Positions 45,582-54,363 of a stretch of DNA of 63,912 nucleotides are shown here, one piece after another. Below the pieces are notes generated by a model. That model ran no database searches. It saw only the letters and a program-made list of their open reading frames with translations, and was not told where the DNA came from. The stretch lies in contig CAMYNQ010000002.1 in assembly GCA_947259785.1 (NCBI GenBank), positions 1-63,912 of the forward strand, given 5' to 3'. The translations under genes were made by a program, and so were the position numbers. The DNA comes from an uncultured Chromatiaceae bacterium. GTDB lineage: Bacteria; Pseudomonadota; Gammaproteobacteria; Tenderiales; Tenderiaceae. Position 1 is the first letter of the stretch, and each line of letters starts with the position of its first letter.

Positions 45582-46843
45582 GATGCATTCTTTTCAAAAA
45601 GTCTTTTAAAGACGGGATATATCTCAGAAATTTCGGTGAGTTTCTGCATGGCAAAGTTTGGGCATGTCGCCGATACATTTTCATACTCGAACCATAGGTT
45701 GCCGATAGGTGTGTCTTCATTGATTTCGATGTAGGCATAGTATTGTAAAAACGGCATGATTGAATTGACCAGCAGGTCTCGGCAGACGGGCGAATCATCT
45801 GTCCAGTTGTCACCATCAGAGGCCTGTGCGGCATAGATATTCCACTCTGAGGTCGGGTAGCGCTGCTGGATGATGTCGCGCATCATTTTTAGGGCGCTGG
45901 AGACAACGGTGCCGCCGGTTTCGCGGGAATAAAAGAATTCCTCTTCATTCACCTCTTTGGCAATGGTGTGATGGCGGATAAAGACTAGTTCGATATGCTC
46001 ATATGAGCGGGTTAGAAACAAGTAGAGCAGGGTGAAAAAGCGCTTGGCGACATCTTTTTCGAATTCCCCCATCGAGCCTGATACATCCATAAGGCAAAAC
46101 ATAACGGCTTGGGTGGTGGGTACGGGTTCATCGATACGGTTGTTGTAACGCAGGTCAAAGGTATCGATGTAGGGGATTTTTTTTATTTTCGCCCTTAGCT
46201 CAGCGATTTCATCTTCTAGACGGCTTATCCGGCCCAAGTCTGGAGCCGCTGATGACTTTTCTTTTAATAAAGCCTCTTCAAGCGGTTTGATCTGATTACG
46301 GTATGGGCCAGATAGCGCGATTCTTCGCGCCAGAGAGCCTTTCATTGATCTGATAACGTTGATGTTTGATGGTGTGCCGCTGGTGGTGTAACCGGCACGC
46401 ACCTTCTTGAACTGCATTTCCTTGGCGAGCTGAGTTTTTATCATATTGGGCAATTCAAGATCTTCAAAGAAAAGGTCCATGAATTCTTCCCGTGACAGGG
46501 TGAAGCTAAACTCATCCTCTCCTTCGCCAGAATCGCTGGCTTGCTTGCCACCTTTTCCTGCACCTTCTTTGGGACGGTCGATAGAATCGCCGCGGGTAAA
46601 TTCTTTGTTGCCTGGGTATACGCCGTCTCTAACGCCACCCTGGCCGGTGCCAAAGGTGGGTTCGGAGATGTCTTTTGCGGGGATGTTTACACTTTCGCCA
46701 TGTTCCATATCGGCGATGCTGCGTTTAGCGACCGCTTCTTCAACGGCTTTTTTCAGGTGCCTTTTATAACGCCGAATAAATTTCTGGCGGTTAACCGCAC
46801 TTTTATTTTTACCGTTTACACGCCGGTCTATTATTTGGCTCAC
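45578..46843 (-). CDS. YeaH/YhbH family (DUF444) VWA-like protein
   Basis: 421 residues. The N-terminal basic segment ([21 protein letters not shown]) is followed by a linker and a VWA-like domain with MIDAS-type motif [18 protein letters not shown] and [14 protein letters not shown]. Always encoded with PrkA and SpoVR, it is thought to work with the PrkA kinase in stress adaptation. The gap to prkA is 37 bases. Confidence 0.94.
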   Translation of the reverse strand: MSQIIDRRVNGKNKSAVNRQKFIRRYKRHLKKAVEEAVAKRSIADMEHGESVNIPAKDISEPTFGTGQGGVRDGVYPGNKEFTRGDSIDRPKEGAGKGGKQASDSGEGEDEFSFTLSREEFMDLFFEDLELPNMIKTQLAKEMQFKKVRAGYTTSGTPSNINVIRSMKGSLARRIALSGPYRNQIKPLEEALLKEKSSAAPDLGRISRLEDEIAELRAKIKKIPYIDTFDLRYNNRIDEPVPTTQAVMFCLMDVSGSMGEFEKDVAKRFFTLLYLFLTRSYEHIELVFIRHHTIAKEVNEEEFFYSRETGGTVVSSALKMMRDIIQQRYPTSEWNIYAAQASDGDNWTDDSPVCRDLLVNSIMPFLQYYAYIEINEDTPIGNLWFEYENVSATCPNFAMQKLTEISEIYPVFKRLFEKNAS

Positions 46844-46880
46844 TGTCCATCACCTTATGGGGTTGTGTGTGGCACTGGAT

Positions 46881-48803
46881 CTATGACGATTTCCGTGTTC
46901 TTAGATGCCATTCACACAGCAACCTTACCTGCTTAGGTGTGTAGCCTTTTGAGACCATTCTATCGACAAACTCTTTGTGTTTCTGTTGGTCCTCGGTTGA
47001 GGATTTAGCACTAAATGAAATGACCGGCAGAATATCTTCGGTGGTGGAGAACATCTTCTTCTCAATCACGCCGCGAATCTTTTCATAGCTGGTCCAAACC
47101 GGGTTTTTACCCTCATTGTTGGCACGTGCGCGTAAGGTGAAGTTGACAATCTCGTTTCTGAAATCCTTGGGATTACTAATGCCGGCCGGTTTTTCAATTT
47201 TTTCCAACTCGTCATTCAATGCTGCGCGGTCAAGCATTTCACCGGTGTCTGGGTCTCTGAATTCAGAATCCTGAATCCAGTAATCGGCATAGGTGACATA
47301 ACGATCAAAAACATTCTGACCATACTCGCTATATGATTCGAGGTAGGCAGTTTGAAGCTCTTTGGTAATGAACTCTGAATAATTGGTGGCCAGATAACCT
47401 TTCAGGAAGCCAATGTACTTATCTCTGATTTCAGGTGCGTACTGCTCTTGTTCTACCTGTTGTTCAAGGATGTAGAGCAAGTGAACAGGATTAGCCGCTA
47501 CTTCAGTGTGGTCATAGTTAAATACCTTTGACAAAATCTTGAATGCAAACCGGGTAGACAGCCCCGTCATGCCTTCGTCGGGACCGGCAGCATCCTTGTA
47601 TTCCTGTATCGACTTGGCTTTCGGGTCAATATCTTTTAGGTTTTCGCCGTCATAGATCCGCATTTTTGAGAATATGCTGGAATTCTCGGGTTCTACCAGA
47701 CGTGTCAGAGCAGCAAATTGCGCCATCATCTCCAGGGTGTCAGGTGCACATGGCGCATCTTTCAGCGAACTTTCCCTAAGCAGTTTTTCATAGATCTTTA
47801 CTTCTTCGGAAACACGTAGGCAGTAAGGCACCTTGACGATATAGATTCGATCAAGGAAGGCCTCATTGTTTTTGTTGTTTTTAAAAGAAGTCCATTCAGA
47901 TTCATTGGAATGCGCAAGAATAACGCCATTAAAAGGGATGGCAGGGAAGCCTTCCGTACCCTTATAGTTACATTCCTGAGTGGCGGTGAGCAGGGGGTGC
48001 AATACCTTGATAGGGGCTTTGAACATCTCCACGAACTCAAGCATGCCCTGGTTGGCCTGGCACAGGCCGCCTGAAAAACTATAAGCGTCAGGGTCATCCT
48101 GCGAATACTGCTCCAGCATTCTGATATCAACCTTGCCCACCAATGCTGAAATATCCTGGTTGTTTTCATCACCGGGTTCTGTTTTGGCAATACCAACCTG
48201 TTGCAATACCGATGGGGTTAGTTTTACGACTCTGAATTTAGATAGGTCACCATTGTGTTCATGCAGACGCTTCACAGCCCATGGTGACATGATGCCTGGC
48301 AAATAACGGCGTTCTATGCCGTAGTCTTCTTCGAGAATTTTGCCATCTTCATCTGGTGAAAACAGTCCCAGTGGCGACTCATTCACCGGCGAGCCCTTAA
48401 TGGCATAGAAGGGGATTTTTTCCATCAATGATTTTAGTTTTTCTGCCAACGACGATTTGCCCCCACCAACGGGGCCGAGCAGATAGAGGATCTGTTTCTT
48501 CTCTTCCAAGCCTTGAGCGGCATGTTTGTAGAAAGAAACAATTTGCTCAATGGTTTCTTCCATGCCGTAAAACTCTTTAAAGGCTGGATAGATTTTAATG
48601 ACCTTGTTAGAAAAGATTCGGCTGAGCCTGGGATCATCACGTGTATCGACAAGCTCAGGTTCGCCAATAGCCATTAGCATGCGTTCCGCTGCTGTTGCAT
48701 ATACAGAGGGGTCTGACTTACAGAGATCCAGATACTCCTGGAGACTCATCTCATCCTCTTTGGCTTCCTCGTATCGTTCTTGAAACTGATTGAAGATACT
48801 CAT
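46881..48803 (-). CDS. PrkA family AAA+ serine protein kinase (YeaG-like)
   Basis: 640 residues. The PrkA AAA domain has Walker A GPVGGGKSSLAEKL (about 110-123), followed by FNGVILAHSNESEW, and a C-terminal PrkA kinase-like region (about 390-630). E. coli YeaG is a kinase needed for nitrogen-starvation survival. This first gene of a prkA-yeaH-spoVR operon runs divergently from the sigma54-driven cluster at 49372, which fits a nitrogen-stress neighbourhood. Confidence 0.95.
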   Translation of the reverse strand: MSIFNQFQERYEEAKEDEMSLQEYLDLCKSDPSVYATAAERMLMAIGEPELVDTRDDPRLSRIFSNKVIKIYPAFKEFYGMEETIEQIVSFYKHAAQGLEEKKQILYLLGPVGGGKSSLAEKLKSLMEKIPFYAIKGSPVNESPLGLFSPDEDGKILEEDYGIERRYLPGIMSPWAVKRLHEHNGDLSKFRVVKLTPSVLQQVGIAKTEPGDENNQDISALVGKVDIRMLEQYSQDDPDAYSFSGGLCQANQGMLEFVEMFKAPIKVLHPLLTATQECNYKGTEGFPAIPFNGVILAHSNESEWTSFKNNKNNEAFLDRIYIVKVPYCLRVSEEVKIYEKLLRESSLKDAPCAPDTLEMMAQFAALTRLVEPENSSIFSKMRIYDGENLKDIDPKAKSIQEYKDAAGPDEGMTGLSTRFAFKILSKVFNYDHTEVAANPVHLLYILEQQVEQEQYAPEIRDKYIGFLKGYLATNYSEFITKELQTAYLESYSEYGQNVFDRYVTYADYWIQDSEFRDPDTGEMLDRAALNDELEKIEKPAGISNPKDFRNEIVNFTLRARANNEGKNPVWTSYEKIRGVIEKKMFSTTEDILPVISFSAKSSTEDQQKHKEFVDRMVSKGYTPKQVRLLCEWHLRTRKSS

Positions 48804-49314
48804 TGCCGCTCACCTCGCTAAGTTGTTCTGTCCCTAAATCTATAGTCTGTAATTGCACCTTATGACAGTTCTCAACTAATTTGGCTTTCCATGTTATCTG
48901 TGGATAGGGAAAGCATGTTGTATCCAAACCAATGCACGGTTGAGAGCAATCGCAGGATTTTCAAAAATCTATAATATTTATCGGCACACTTCATATAAGT
49001 CGTTAATGCCAATATATCTACTAAATCAGAGTGTCGTCTCGCTAATAGAGTTCAATCTAATTTTTGTGGTGTTTTTGTTGCGACCGCTGTTGGGCTTTCT
49101 GTTTTGAATAGAGTTACGCAGATGTGGGTATATCTGAATTGTTTATAAACGTAGTTTTAGTCTGAAAAAATATATATCAGAAGTGTCTTTTGTGTGCATA
49201 ATTTTAAATACCTGCGTTTGGTTGGTGCATACATACATTGTGCTGCGATGATAGTTACATGATTTTAAATTAAAACATTTTTAAATCATCTACTTATAAA
49301 AGATATCAGTGTGC
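48804..49314. other. Divergent intergenic region between prkA and the sigma54 cluster
   Basis: About 510 bases, AT-rich. It holds an imperfect AT palindrome (TGATTTTAAAT ... TTTTTAAATCA, 49259-49289) just upstream of the sigma54 promoter, which could be a bend or activator/IHF-like site. I found no clear NtrC dyad, only half-sites such as TGCACC (48856) and GGTGCA (49225). Confidence 0.4.
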
Positions 49315-49330
49315 TGGCACAGCTGTTGCA
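49315..49330 (+). promoter_or_regulatory. Sigma54 promoter of the flavoprotein/cytochrome operon
   Basis: TGGCACAGCTGTTGCA matches the -24/-12 consensus TGGYRYRNNNNTTGCW at every position, with GG-N10-GC spacing. The expected start is about 49341, leaving a 31-base leader before the ATG at 49372 and thus no room for an ANTAR leader. Confidence 0.88.
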
Positions 49331-49371
49331 ATTCATTAAATCAAACACTTTGGTGAGATGGTTAAACAACG

Positions 49372-51360
49372 ATGCCAATTACGAAACAACAATATCAGTA
49401 CCCGGCTTCTGAGTTGAATAATGTCTGTGTAGTGGTTGTTGGCACTGGGCCGGTTGGTATGCGCACCGTACAGGAGTTGTTTCGACTAAAACCAGATCAA
49501 AAAATTGTGATTTACGGAGATGAACCATGGGAGCCCTATAACCGCGTTCGTTTGACGCAGATGCTGGCAGGTCATTCTACCTGGGCTGATATCTTTCAAT
49601 CCTTAAAACTGCCTGAGCAGGCCAGCATAGAAAAGCGTTACAACTGTTCCGTGGTTGGCATTGATCCTGAGGCTAAAAAGGTGACTGATGCCGCAGGTGG
49701 CTCGCAAAATTATTCAAAATTAGTACTGGCTTTAGGTTCCAGGCCTCACATACCAAATATAACCGGTGTTGGTCTCGATGGTGTTTTTACGCTCCGTAAT
49801 ATGTCTGATGTTCAGGGGCTGTTGGCGCGGCGCGTCCGCAGCCGGAAGACGTTGGTCATTGGTGGTGGTCTGTTGGGCATAGAAGCCGCCAAGGCTTTGC
49901 AGCGCAGTCATGTTGAGGTCTCGATTATTGAGCACGGCAGTCGTTTAATGGAGCGGCAGCTAGATGATGCTGCCTCCGAATTCATTCGCGAATATGTACT
50001 GGAATTGGGTATTAAGGTCTATCTAGCTGATGGCGTACAACAGATATTGGGTGAGCGTCTGGTTCAGGGGGTGCGTTTGCGCAGTGGCCGTGAACTCGAT
50101 TTCGATACAATAGTCATTGCCAGCGGCATTATTCCCAACACCAAACTGGCACGTGAGTCTGGTATTGCCGTTGGCCGGGGCATTCGTGTTGATGACACAC
50201 TGCAAACCTCGGTACCTGATATCTATGCTGTTGGTGAGTGCACGGAACATCGAGGTCAAATATATGGACTGGTGGCCCCAGGACTTGAACAGGCCTCTGT
50301 TGCCGCCCACCACATTTTGGCTAAAAAGGCTGTTTACAAAGGCAGCATTGCGGCAGCCCACCTTAAAGTCGTTGGCAAAAGTGTGTTCAGCATTGGTTGT
50401 GTCAGTGATGTAGATATTGGCAATCTTGATGAGCAGATTTCATATCGTTCCACAGCGAATGATAGCTATAGAAAATTAGTCATTCGCCATAACAAGCTCG
50501 TGGGAGCTGTCGCGATTGGTGAATGGAATGAAGTTGGTCGTATTCAGGAGGCTGTTGTTTCAAACCGCCATGTTTGGCCTTGGCACAAATTACGCTTTAA
50601 ACGAACTGGGGAACTATGGCCAGCACAGGTCAGTGATGATATTCGTCGGTGGCCGGTTTCTGCCGCCGTTTGCAACTGCACTGGCGTGACTCGTGGTGCG
50701 TTGAGTGCGGCAGTGGCTGGTGGTTGTCAAACAGTGGCACAACTGGCTGAGTGTACGGGGGCTTCGACAGTGTGTGGCACATGTAAGCCTAAGTTGGCAC
50801 AACTGCTTGGCCAGCAGGTAGAGCCAGTTGAGCAGAAGGCTATGAGGCCACTAATGATCATGTCAATTGCGGCACTGCTTGTGGCTGGTTTGACTGCGCT
50901 AGTTGAGCCAATAACAAATGCAAAAACAGTGCAGGGTGGCTGGCATGTGAGTCAATTGTGGCATGACAGCTGGGCCAAGCAGGTAACCGGTTTTGGTCTG
51001 TTGGGTGTTACGGCTATTGCCTTGCTGATCTCGTTGAGAAAACGGTTATCTAAATTTGCGCTATTTGATTTTTCATATTGGCGTGTCCTGCACGCAGGGC
51101 TGGGGCTGGTTACGCTGTTGCTGTTATTGCTGCACACAGGCTTGCGTTTTGGTGACAACCTCAATTTTTATCTGATGTTCTGTTTTGTCGGTATTGTAAT
51201 TGTCGGGACGGTCGCTGGGGTTGTTACTGCGTATGAGGGGGGCAAGACCAGTCTGGTGATTGGCCGCTGGCGTCGTTGCTCTACTTGGGCACATATTTTT
51301 CTATTTTGGCCTTTGCCGGTGTTGCTTGGCTTTCACATTCTTAAGTCGTATTACTACTAG
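49372..51360 (+). CDS. NirB-like FAD/BFD oxidoreductase fused to a membrane cytochrome-b-like domain
   Basis: 662 residues. The N-terminal pyridine-nucleotide-disulfide oxidoreductase part has FAD motif VVGTGPVG (23-30), YNRVRLTQML, LVLALGSRPHIPNI, a second nucleotide motif VIGGGLLGIEAAK and DIYAVGECTEH. It resembles the first half of the nitrite reductase large subunit NirB. A BFD-like [2Fe-2S] domain follows with Cys434, Cys436, Cys468 and Cys471 (CNC...CGTC). The siroheme/4Fe4S reductase half of NirB is absent. Instead residues about 490-662 form roughly five transmembrane helices with histidines (LHAGLG, LLHTGLRF, WAHIFLFW, FHILK) that could ligate heme b. It probably moves electrons between NAD(P)H or a quinone and the adjacent multiheme cytochrome. 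Driven by a sigma54 promoter; the cytochrome gene follows after 8 bases. Confidence 0.8.
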   Translation: MPITKQQYQYPASELNNVCVVVVGTGPVGMRTVQELFRLKPDQKIVIYGDEPWEPYNRVRLTQMLAGHSTWADIFQSLKLPEQASIEKRYNCSVVGIDPEAKKVTDAAGGSQNYSKLVLALGSRPHIPNITGVGLDGVFTLRNMSDVQGLLARRVRSRKTLVIGGGLLGIEAAKALQRSHVEVSIIEHGSRLMERQLDDAASEFIREYVLELGIKVYLADGVQQILGERLVQGVRLRSGRELDFDTIVIASGIIPNTKLARESGIAVGRGIRVDDTLQTSVPDIYAVGECTEHRGQIYGLVAPGLEQASVAAHHILAKKAVYKGSIAAAHLKVVGKSVFSIGCVSDVDIGNLDEQISYRSTANDSYRKLVIRHNKLVGAVAIGEWNEVGRIQEAVVSNRHVWPWHKLRFKRTGELWPAQVSDDIRRWPVSAAVCNCTGVTRGALSAAVAGGCQTVAQLAECTGASTVCGTCKPKLAQLLGQQVEPVEQKAMRPLMIMSIAALLVAGLTALVEPITNAKTVQGGWHVSQLWHDSWAKQVTGFGLLGVTAIALLISLRKRLSKFALFDFSYWRVLHAGLGLVTLLLLLLHTGLRFGDNLNFYLMFCFVGIVIVGTVAGVVTAYEGGKTSLVIGRWRRCSTWAHIFLFWPLPVLLGFHILKSYYY

Positions 51361-51368
51361 GTTGCACC

Positions 51369-52715
51369 ATGAAGCATGCAAATATGAAATGGTGGATCTT
51401 GTGGTTGTTCAGTAGTCTTAGCTTGGCTGGTTATTTTGCTTATGCACTGGTTATGGGCGAAGACAAAACGGTTTACCTACCCGGTGATAGTAGTCATGGG
51501 CATTATCAAATCGAAATGGCATGTAATAGTTGCCACGGCGAAGCCTTTGATGACCAGGAGGTCATGCAAACGGCCTGTGTCAATTGTCATGCTGATGAAC
51601 TTAAGAGGGTGGATGACTCACACCCAAAACGTAAATTTACCGACCCGCGCAACGCAGATCGCGTTGCTATTTTGGATGCACGCTATTGCATCACTTGTCA
51701 CAGTGAGCATGACCAGGAAATCACTGCTGACATGGGCGTGACCCTGGCAAGTGATTTCTGTGCTTTATGCCACGAAAATATTGCTACTGATCGTGTTAGC
51801 CATAAGCTTTTACCATTTGATGGTTGTGCTAGTGCCGGCTGCCACAATTATCACGATAACAAAGCGCTTTACGAAGACTTCCTTGTTAAACATGCCAACG
51901 AACCAGTTGTCATGGCTGAGCCAAAAGTCGCTGAACGTAATTATTCTGACTGGGTGGTAAAGGTAGAGGGCAGGAAACCAACATCGCTGACACGGAGTGA
52001 TGTCGATGCCCCTTCAGAGATAGAGCTTGATCCGTTGGAAATGAGTCGTTGGCAGGGATCTGCTCATGCTCGCGGCGGTATTAACTGTTCAGGTTGTCAT
52101 GTTGATGACAATAAGTGGCTAAGAAAACCTGGATTAGCCATTTGCCAAACCTGTCATAACTCGGAAACAGAGGGTTTTAAACAGGGAAAACATGGCATGC
52201 GCATTGCCGTTGGTCTCGATCCGCTGAGGCCAAAAGATGCGCGTCTGGCCATGAATAAAGATGTCCACAACAGTCAGTTAGCTTGTAATAGCTGTCATGA
52301 GGGCCATGCCTATTATATTAAAAAAGCCGCAGCTGAAGCTTGTCTTGCTTGTCATGATGATGGGCATAGCAAGGCATATCTAAGATCTAAACACAATATT
52401 CTTTGGCAGCAGGAGATCGAGGGTTTAATTGATCCAGGTCAGGGTGTCTCCTGTGCTACCTGCCACATGCCTCGCCAACGGGTCCGTAGTCAAGGTCATG
52501 AGCGGGTAATGGTTAGTCATAATCAAAACCTCAATCTGCGTCCCAATGAAAAGATGCTGCGTGGTGTTTGTATGAATTGTCATGGCTATGAATTTTCGGT
52601 CAATGCATTGGCCGATGTTGAATTAGTAAAAACAAATTTCAATGGTAAACCGAAAGTGATGATTGAAAGCGTCAAGATGGCGCTGAAACGCGAACGGACT
52701 GAGAAATCTGAGTAG
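51369..52715 (+). CDS. Membrane-anchored undecaheme cytochrome c
   Basis: 448 residues. An N-terminal anchor (about 8-29) precedes ten CxxCH heme sites (Cys52, 70, 107, 131, 240, 259, 306, 325, 362 and 401) and one CX4CH site (Cys153-Cys158-His159), eleven in all. The C-terminal half, with DVHNSQLACNSCH, SKAYLRSKHNILWQQE and GVSCATCHMPR, resembles periplasmic multiheme reductases of the NrfA/HAO superfamily, but no CxxCK site is present. It could be a nitrogen-oxide reductase or an electron carrier. Its operon partner is the membrane flavoprotein upstream; the substrate is inferred only from context. Confidence 0.85.
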   Translation: MKHANMKWWILWLFSSLSLAGYFAYALVMGEDKTVYLPGDSSHGHYQIEMACNSCHGEAFDDQEVMQTACVNCHADELKRVDDSHPKRKFTDPRNADRVAILDARYCITCHSEHDQEITADMGVTLASDFCALCHENIATDRVSHKLLPFDGCASAGCHNYHDNKALYEDFLVKHANEPVVMAEPKVAERNYSDWVVKVEGRKPTSLTRSDVDAPSEIELDPLEMSRWQGSAHARGGINCSGCHVDDNKWLRKPGLAICQTCHNSETEGFKQGKHGMRIAVGLDPLRPKDARLAMNKDVHNSQLACNSCHEGHAYYIKKAAAEACLACHDDGHSKAYLRSKHNILWQQEIEGLIDPGQGVSCATCHMPRQRVRSQGHERVMVSHNQNLNLRPNEKMLRGVCMNCHGYEFSVNALADVELVKTNFNGKPKVMIESVKMALKRERTEKSE

Positions 52716-52758
52716 TAAATCCAAATCGACGTTTAATTTAATCCACCATAGGAGAAGT

Positions 52759-53346
52759 ATGATGAAATATGTAAATAAGGCGATAGCCGTCGTGACTCTG
52801 GCAAGTTCAACGCTTTTACTGAGCGCTTGTGGTGACGAGCCGTCAACCGCAGCGCCTGTTGGTGTGTCGCCGCAAAAGATGTCTGATGCGCTGCATGCGG
52901 TAATGGAAGCCGATCGCGCCATCTATACCAAAAAGGTCATTGCCAGATTAGTGAAGCAAGAAAAACTGATTAAGGCCAGCGAACACTGGGAAGATGAAAA
53001 GGCTTTGCCACTGCCGGCGCAAATGTTCCGCATGGGCTCTGAACGTGTGGCTGAAAATACTTCTGACTTCAGTTACTCGTTGATATCAGCCTGGCCAATC
53101 AATAAGCAGAATGAACCCAAGACCGACGCTGAGAAAGAGGGCTTGAAGTATATCGAGGATAATCCGGGTAAAAATTTTTATAAGACTGAAAGTTTAGGTG
53201 GGCAGGCCTATTTCACTGCGATTTACCCTGATGTGGCGGTCGCTGCGCCCTGTGCCGATTGCCATAACGATCACAAAGATTCACCTAAGACTGATTTCAA
53301 AATTGGTGACACCATGGGCGGTGTAGTGATTCGCATACCTTTATAA
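52759..53346 (+). CDS. DUF3365 (Tll0287-like) heme lipoprotein
   Basis: 195 residues with a lipoprotein signal (LLLSAC, lipid Cys near 25) and a DUF3365 domain: ADRAIYTKKVIARL, LPLPAQMFRMGSE, SLISAWPINKQNEPKTDAEKEGL and a c-type heme site CADCHN near the end. Such domains are PAS-like heme sensors or small electron carriers. SD GGAGAAG precedes the start. It follows the undecaheme gene by 43 bases and ends at an intrinsic terminator, so it completes a three-gene redox operon. Confidence 0.85.
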   Translation: MMKYVNKAIAVVTLASSTLLLSACGDEPSTAAPVGVSPQKMSDALHAVMEADRAIYTKKVIARLVKQEKLIKASEHWEDEKALPLPAQMFRMGSERVAENTSDFSYSLISAWPINKQNEPKTDAEKEGLKYIEDNPGKNFYKTESLGGQAYFTAIYPDVAVAAPCADCHNDHKDSPKTDFKIGDTMGGVVIRIPL

Positions 53347-53368
53347 ATCTAAACTGGGCGTTATAAAC

Positions 53369-53403
53369 ATCCCTAGGCTGAGTAAATCTGTCTAGGGATT
53401 TTT
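53369..53403 (+). terminator. Intrinsic terminator after the redox operon
   Basis: A perfect 8-bp stem ATCCCTAG / CTAGGGAT with a 15-base loop and a T run. It ends the flavoprotein-cytochrome-DUF3365 transcript. Confidence 0.9.
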
Positions 53404-53525
53404 GTGTGCACAGATGATGGATATACGCGTTAATTTGGTGCGACAGCAGAATTTAATTATTTGTAAATAGATGTTGTTGTATATATCTTGTTGTTTAGTA
53501 AAAGAAAATTAAAAAAATTTTACAG

Positions 53526-53541
53526 TGGAATGGTTTTTGCG
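53526..53541 (+). promoter_or_regulatory. Candidate sigma54 promoter of the ANTAR regulator
   Basis: TGGAATGGTTTTTGCG keeps GG-N10-GC and TTGC but differs from TGGYRYRNNNNTTGCW at two positions (A for Y, G for W). The expected start is about 53552, upstream of the ATG at 53594. It is weaker than the other three sites; a partial NtrC-like half-site lies near 53407. Confidence 0.5.
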
Positions 53542-53593
53542 ATGGGTTTATATAGGTAACTAGATAAAGTAAAAGTGGAATAGCAGGTTTACT

Positions 53594-54172
53594 ATGAATA
53601 TAAGACTGATGCTGGTCTATCAATCCAGACAACGACAGCAGCTTTTGCAACAGGCTGCAGACGAAAGTGGCTATCAGGTGGCAGTATGTGTTGCGCTGGA
53701 TGCTGATCTTCAACAAACGCTGCAGGCAGCTCAGGCAGATGTCATCATCTTTGATATTGATCAACCTGATCAACAATTGTTGGCCCGCACGCATAACCTG
53801 AATCAGCTGCATGCCATACCGATTATCATGTTTGCTGAACGGGGCGACCAAAAAACAATCATAGAGGCGGTTAATGCCGGGGTCACTTCTTATGTGGTTG
53901 ATGGCCTGCAGCCTAAGCGTCTGCGGCCGATTGTAGAAGCAGCCATGGCCCGTTTTAAGGCCTTTCAATCGTTACGCCAAGAGTTGCAGGAGACCAAGAG
54001 CAAACTGGAAGACCGTAAACATATCGACAAGGCCAAGGGCATCCTGATCCAGCAAAAAAACATCAGTGAGGATCAGGCTTATCAGGCGCTACGTAAACTG
54101 GCCATGGATAGGAACATCAAGCTTGGTGACGCGGCCTGTAATGTCATTGCCATGGCTGATATTTTTAAATGA
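53594..54172 (+). CDS. ANTAR-domain response regulator (NasT-like antiterminator)
   Basis: 192 residues. The N-terminal receiver-like domain (1-120) lacks the paired acidic residues of true receivers (LVYQSRQRQQ in their place) but has FDIDQPD at the phospho-site position. A coiled linker (125-140) leads to a C-terminal ANTAR domain: LEDRKHIDKAKGILIQQKNISEDQAYQALRKLAMDRN. ANTAR proteins bind tandem hexaloop hairpins and prevent terminator formation. NasT is held by the nitrate sensor NasS until nitrate is present. No nasS is adjacent, so the partner is elsewhere or different. Its targets are the leaders at 54364 and 55966. Confidence 0.92.
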   Translation: MNIRLMLVYQSRQRQQLLQQAADESGYQVAVCVALDADLQQTLQAAQADVIIFDIDQPDQQLLARTHNLNQLHAIPIIMFAERGDQKTIIEAVNAGVTSYVVDGLQPKRLRPIVEAAMARFKAFQSLRQELQETKSKLEDRKHIDKAKGILIQQKNISEDQAYQALRKLAMDRNIKLGDAACNVIAMADIFK

Positions 54173-54205
54173 TCGCCCTGTGTGCAATATGTTTTTGCGA
54201 CAAAG

Positions 54206-54254
54206 TGCACGGCAATAGTGCAGTAAGTTTTTAATGTTGCACTTTGATGGCGCT
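54206..54254 (+). promoter_or_regulatory. Pair of NtrC-like enhancer sites
   Basis: Site 1, TGCACGGCAATAGTGCA (54206-54222), is a perfect TGCAC-N7-GTGCA dyad. Site 2, TGCACTTTGATGGCGCT (54238-54254), is a weaker copy. Their centres lie 32 bp apart and at about -140 and -108 from the predicted sigma54 start (54354), the same placement as the two strong NtrC sites of E. coli glnAp2. Confidence 0.75.
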
Positions 54255-54327
54255 CTCATTTCTTCGTAAACAAAAAAATTTCTATCGAGGCGATTAATAT
54301 TAACTAAAAACAACTAGATAGAAAAAG

Positions 54328-54343
54328 TGGTACGGGCTTTGCT
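54328..54343 (+). promoter_or_regulatory. Sigma54 promoter of the porin gene
   Basis: TGGTACGGGCTTTGCT fits TGGYRYRNNNNTTGCW fully, with GG-N10-GC. The predicted start at about 54354 lies 10 bases before the first ANTAR hairpin, so the leader RNA begins right at the regulatory structure. Confidence 0.88.
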
Positions 54344-54363
54344 ATCTAACTGATTATGAACTT

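Noticed and set aside
48804-49314. NtrC dyad upstream of the redox operon
   Set aside because: Only isolated TGCACC and GGTGCA half-sites were found, without the TGCAC-N7-GTGCA spacing.
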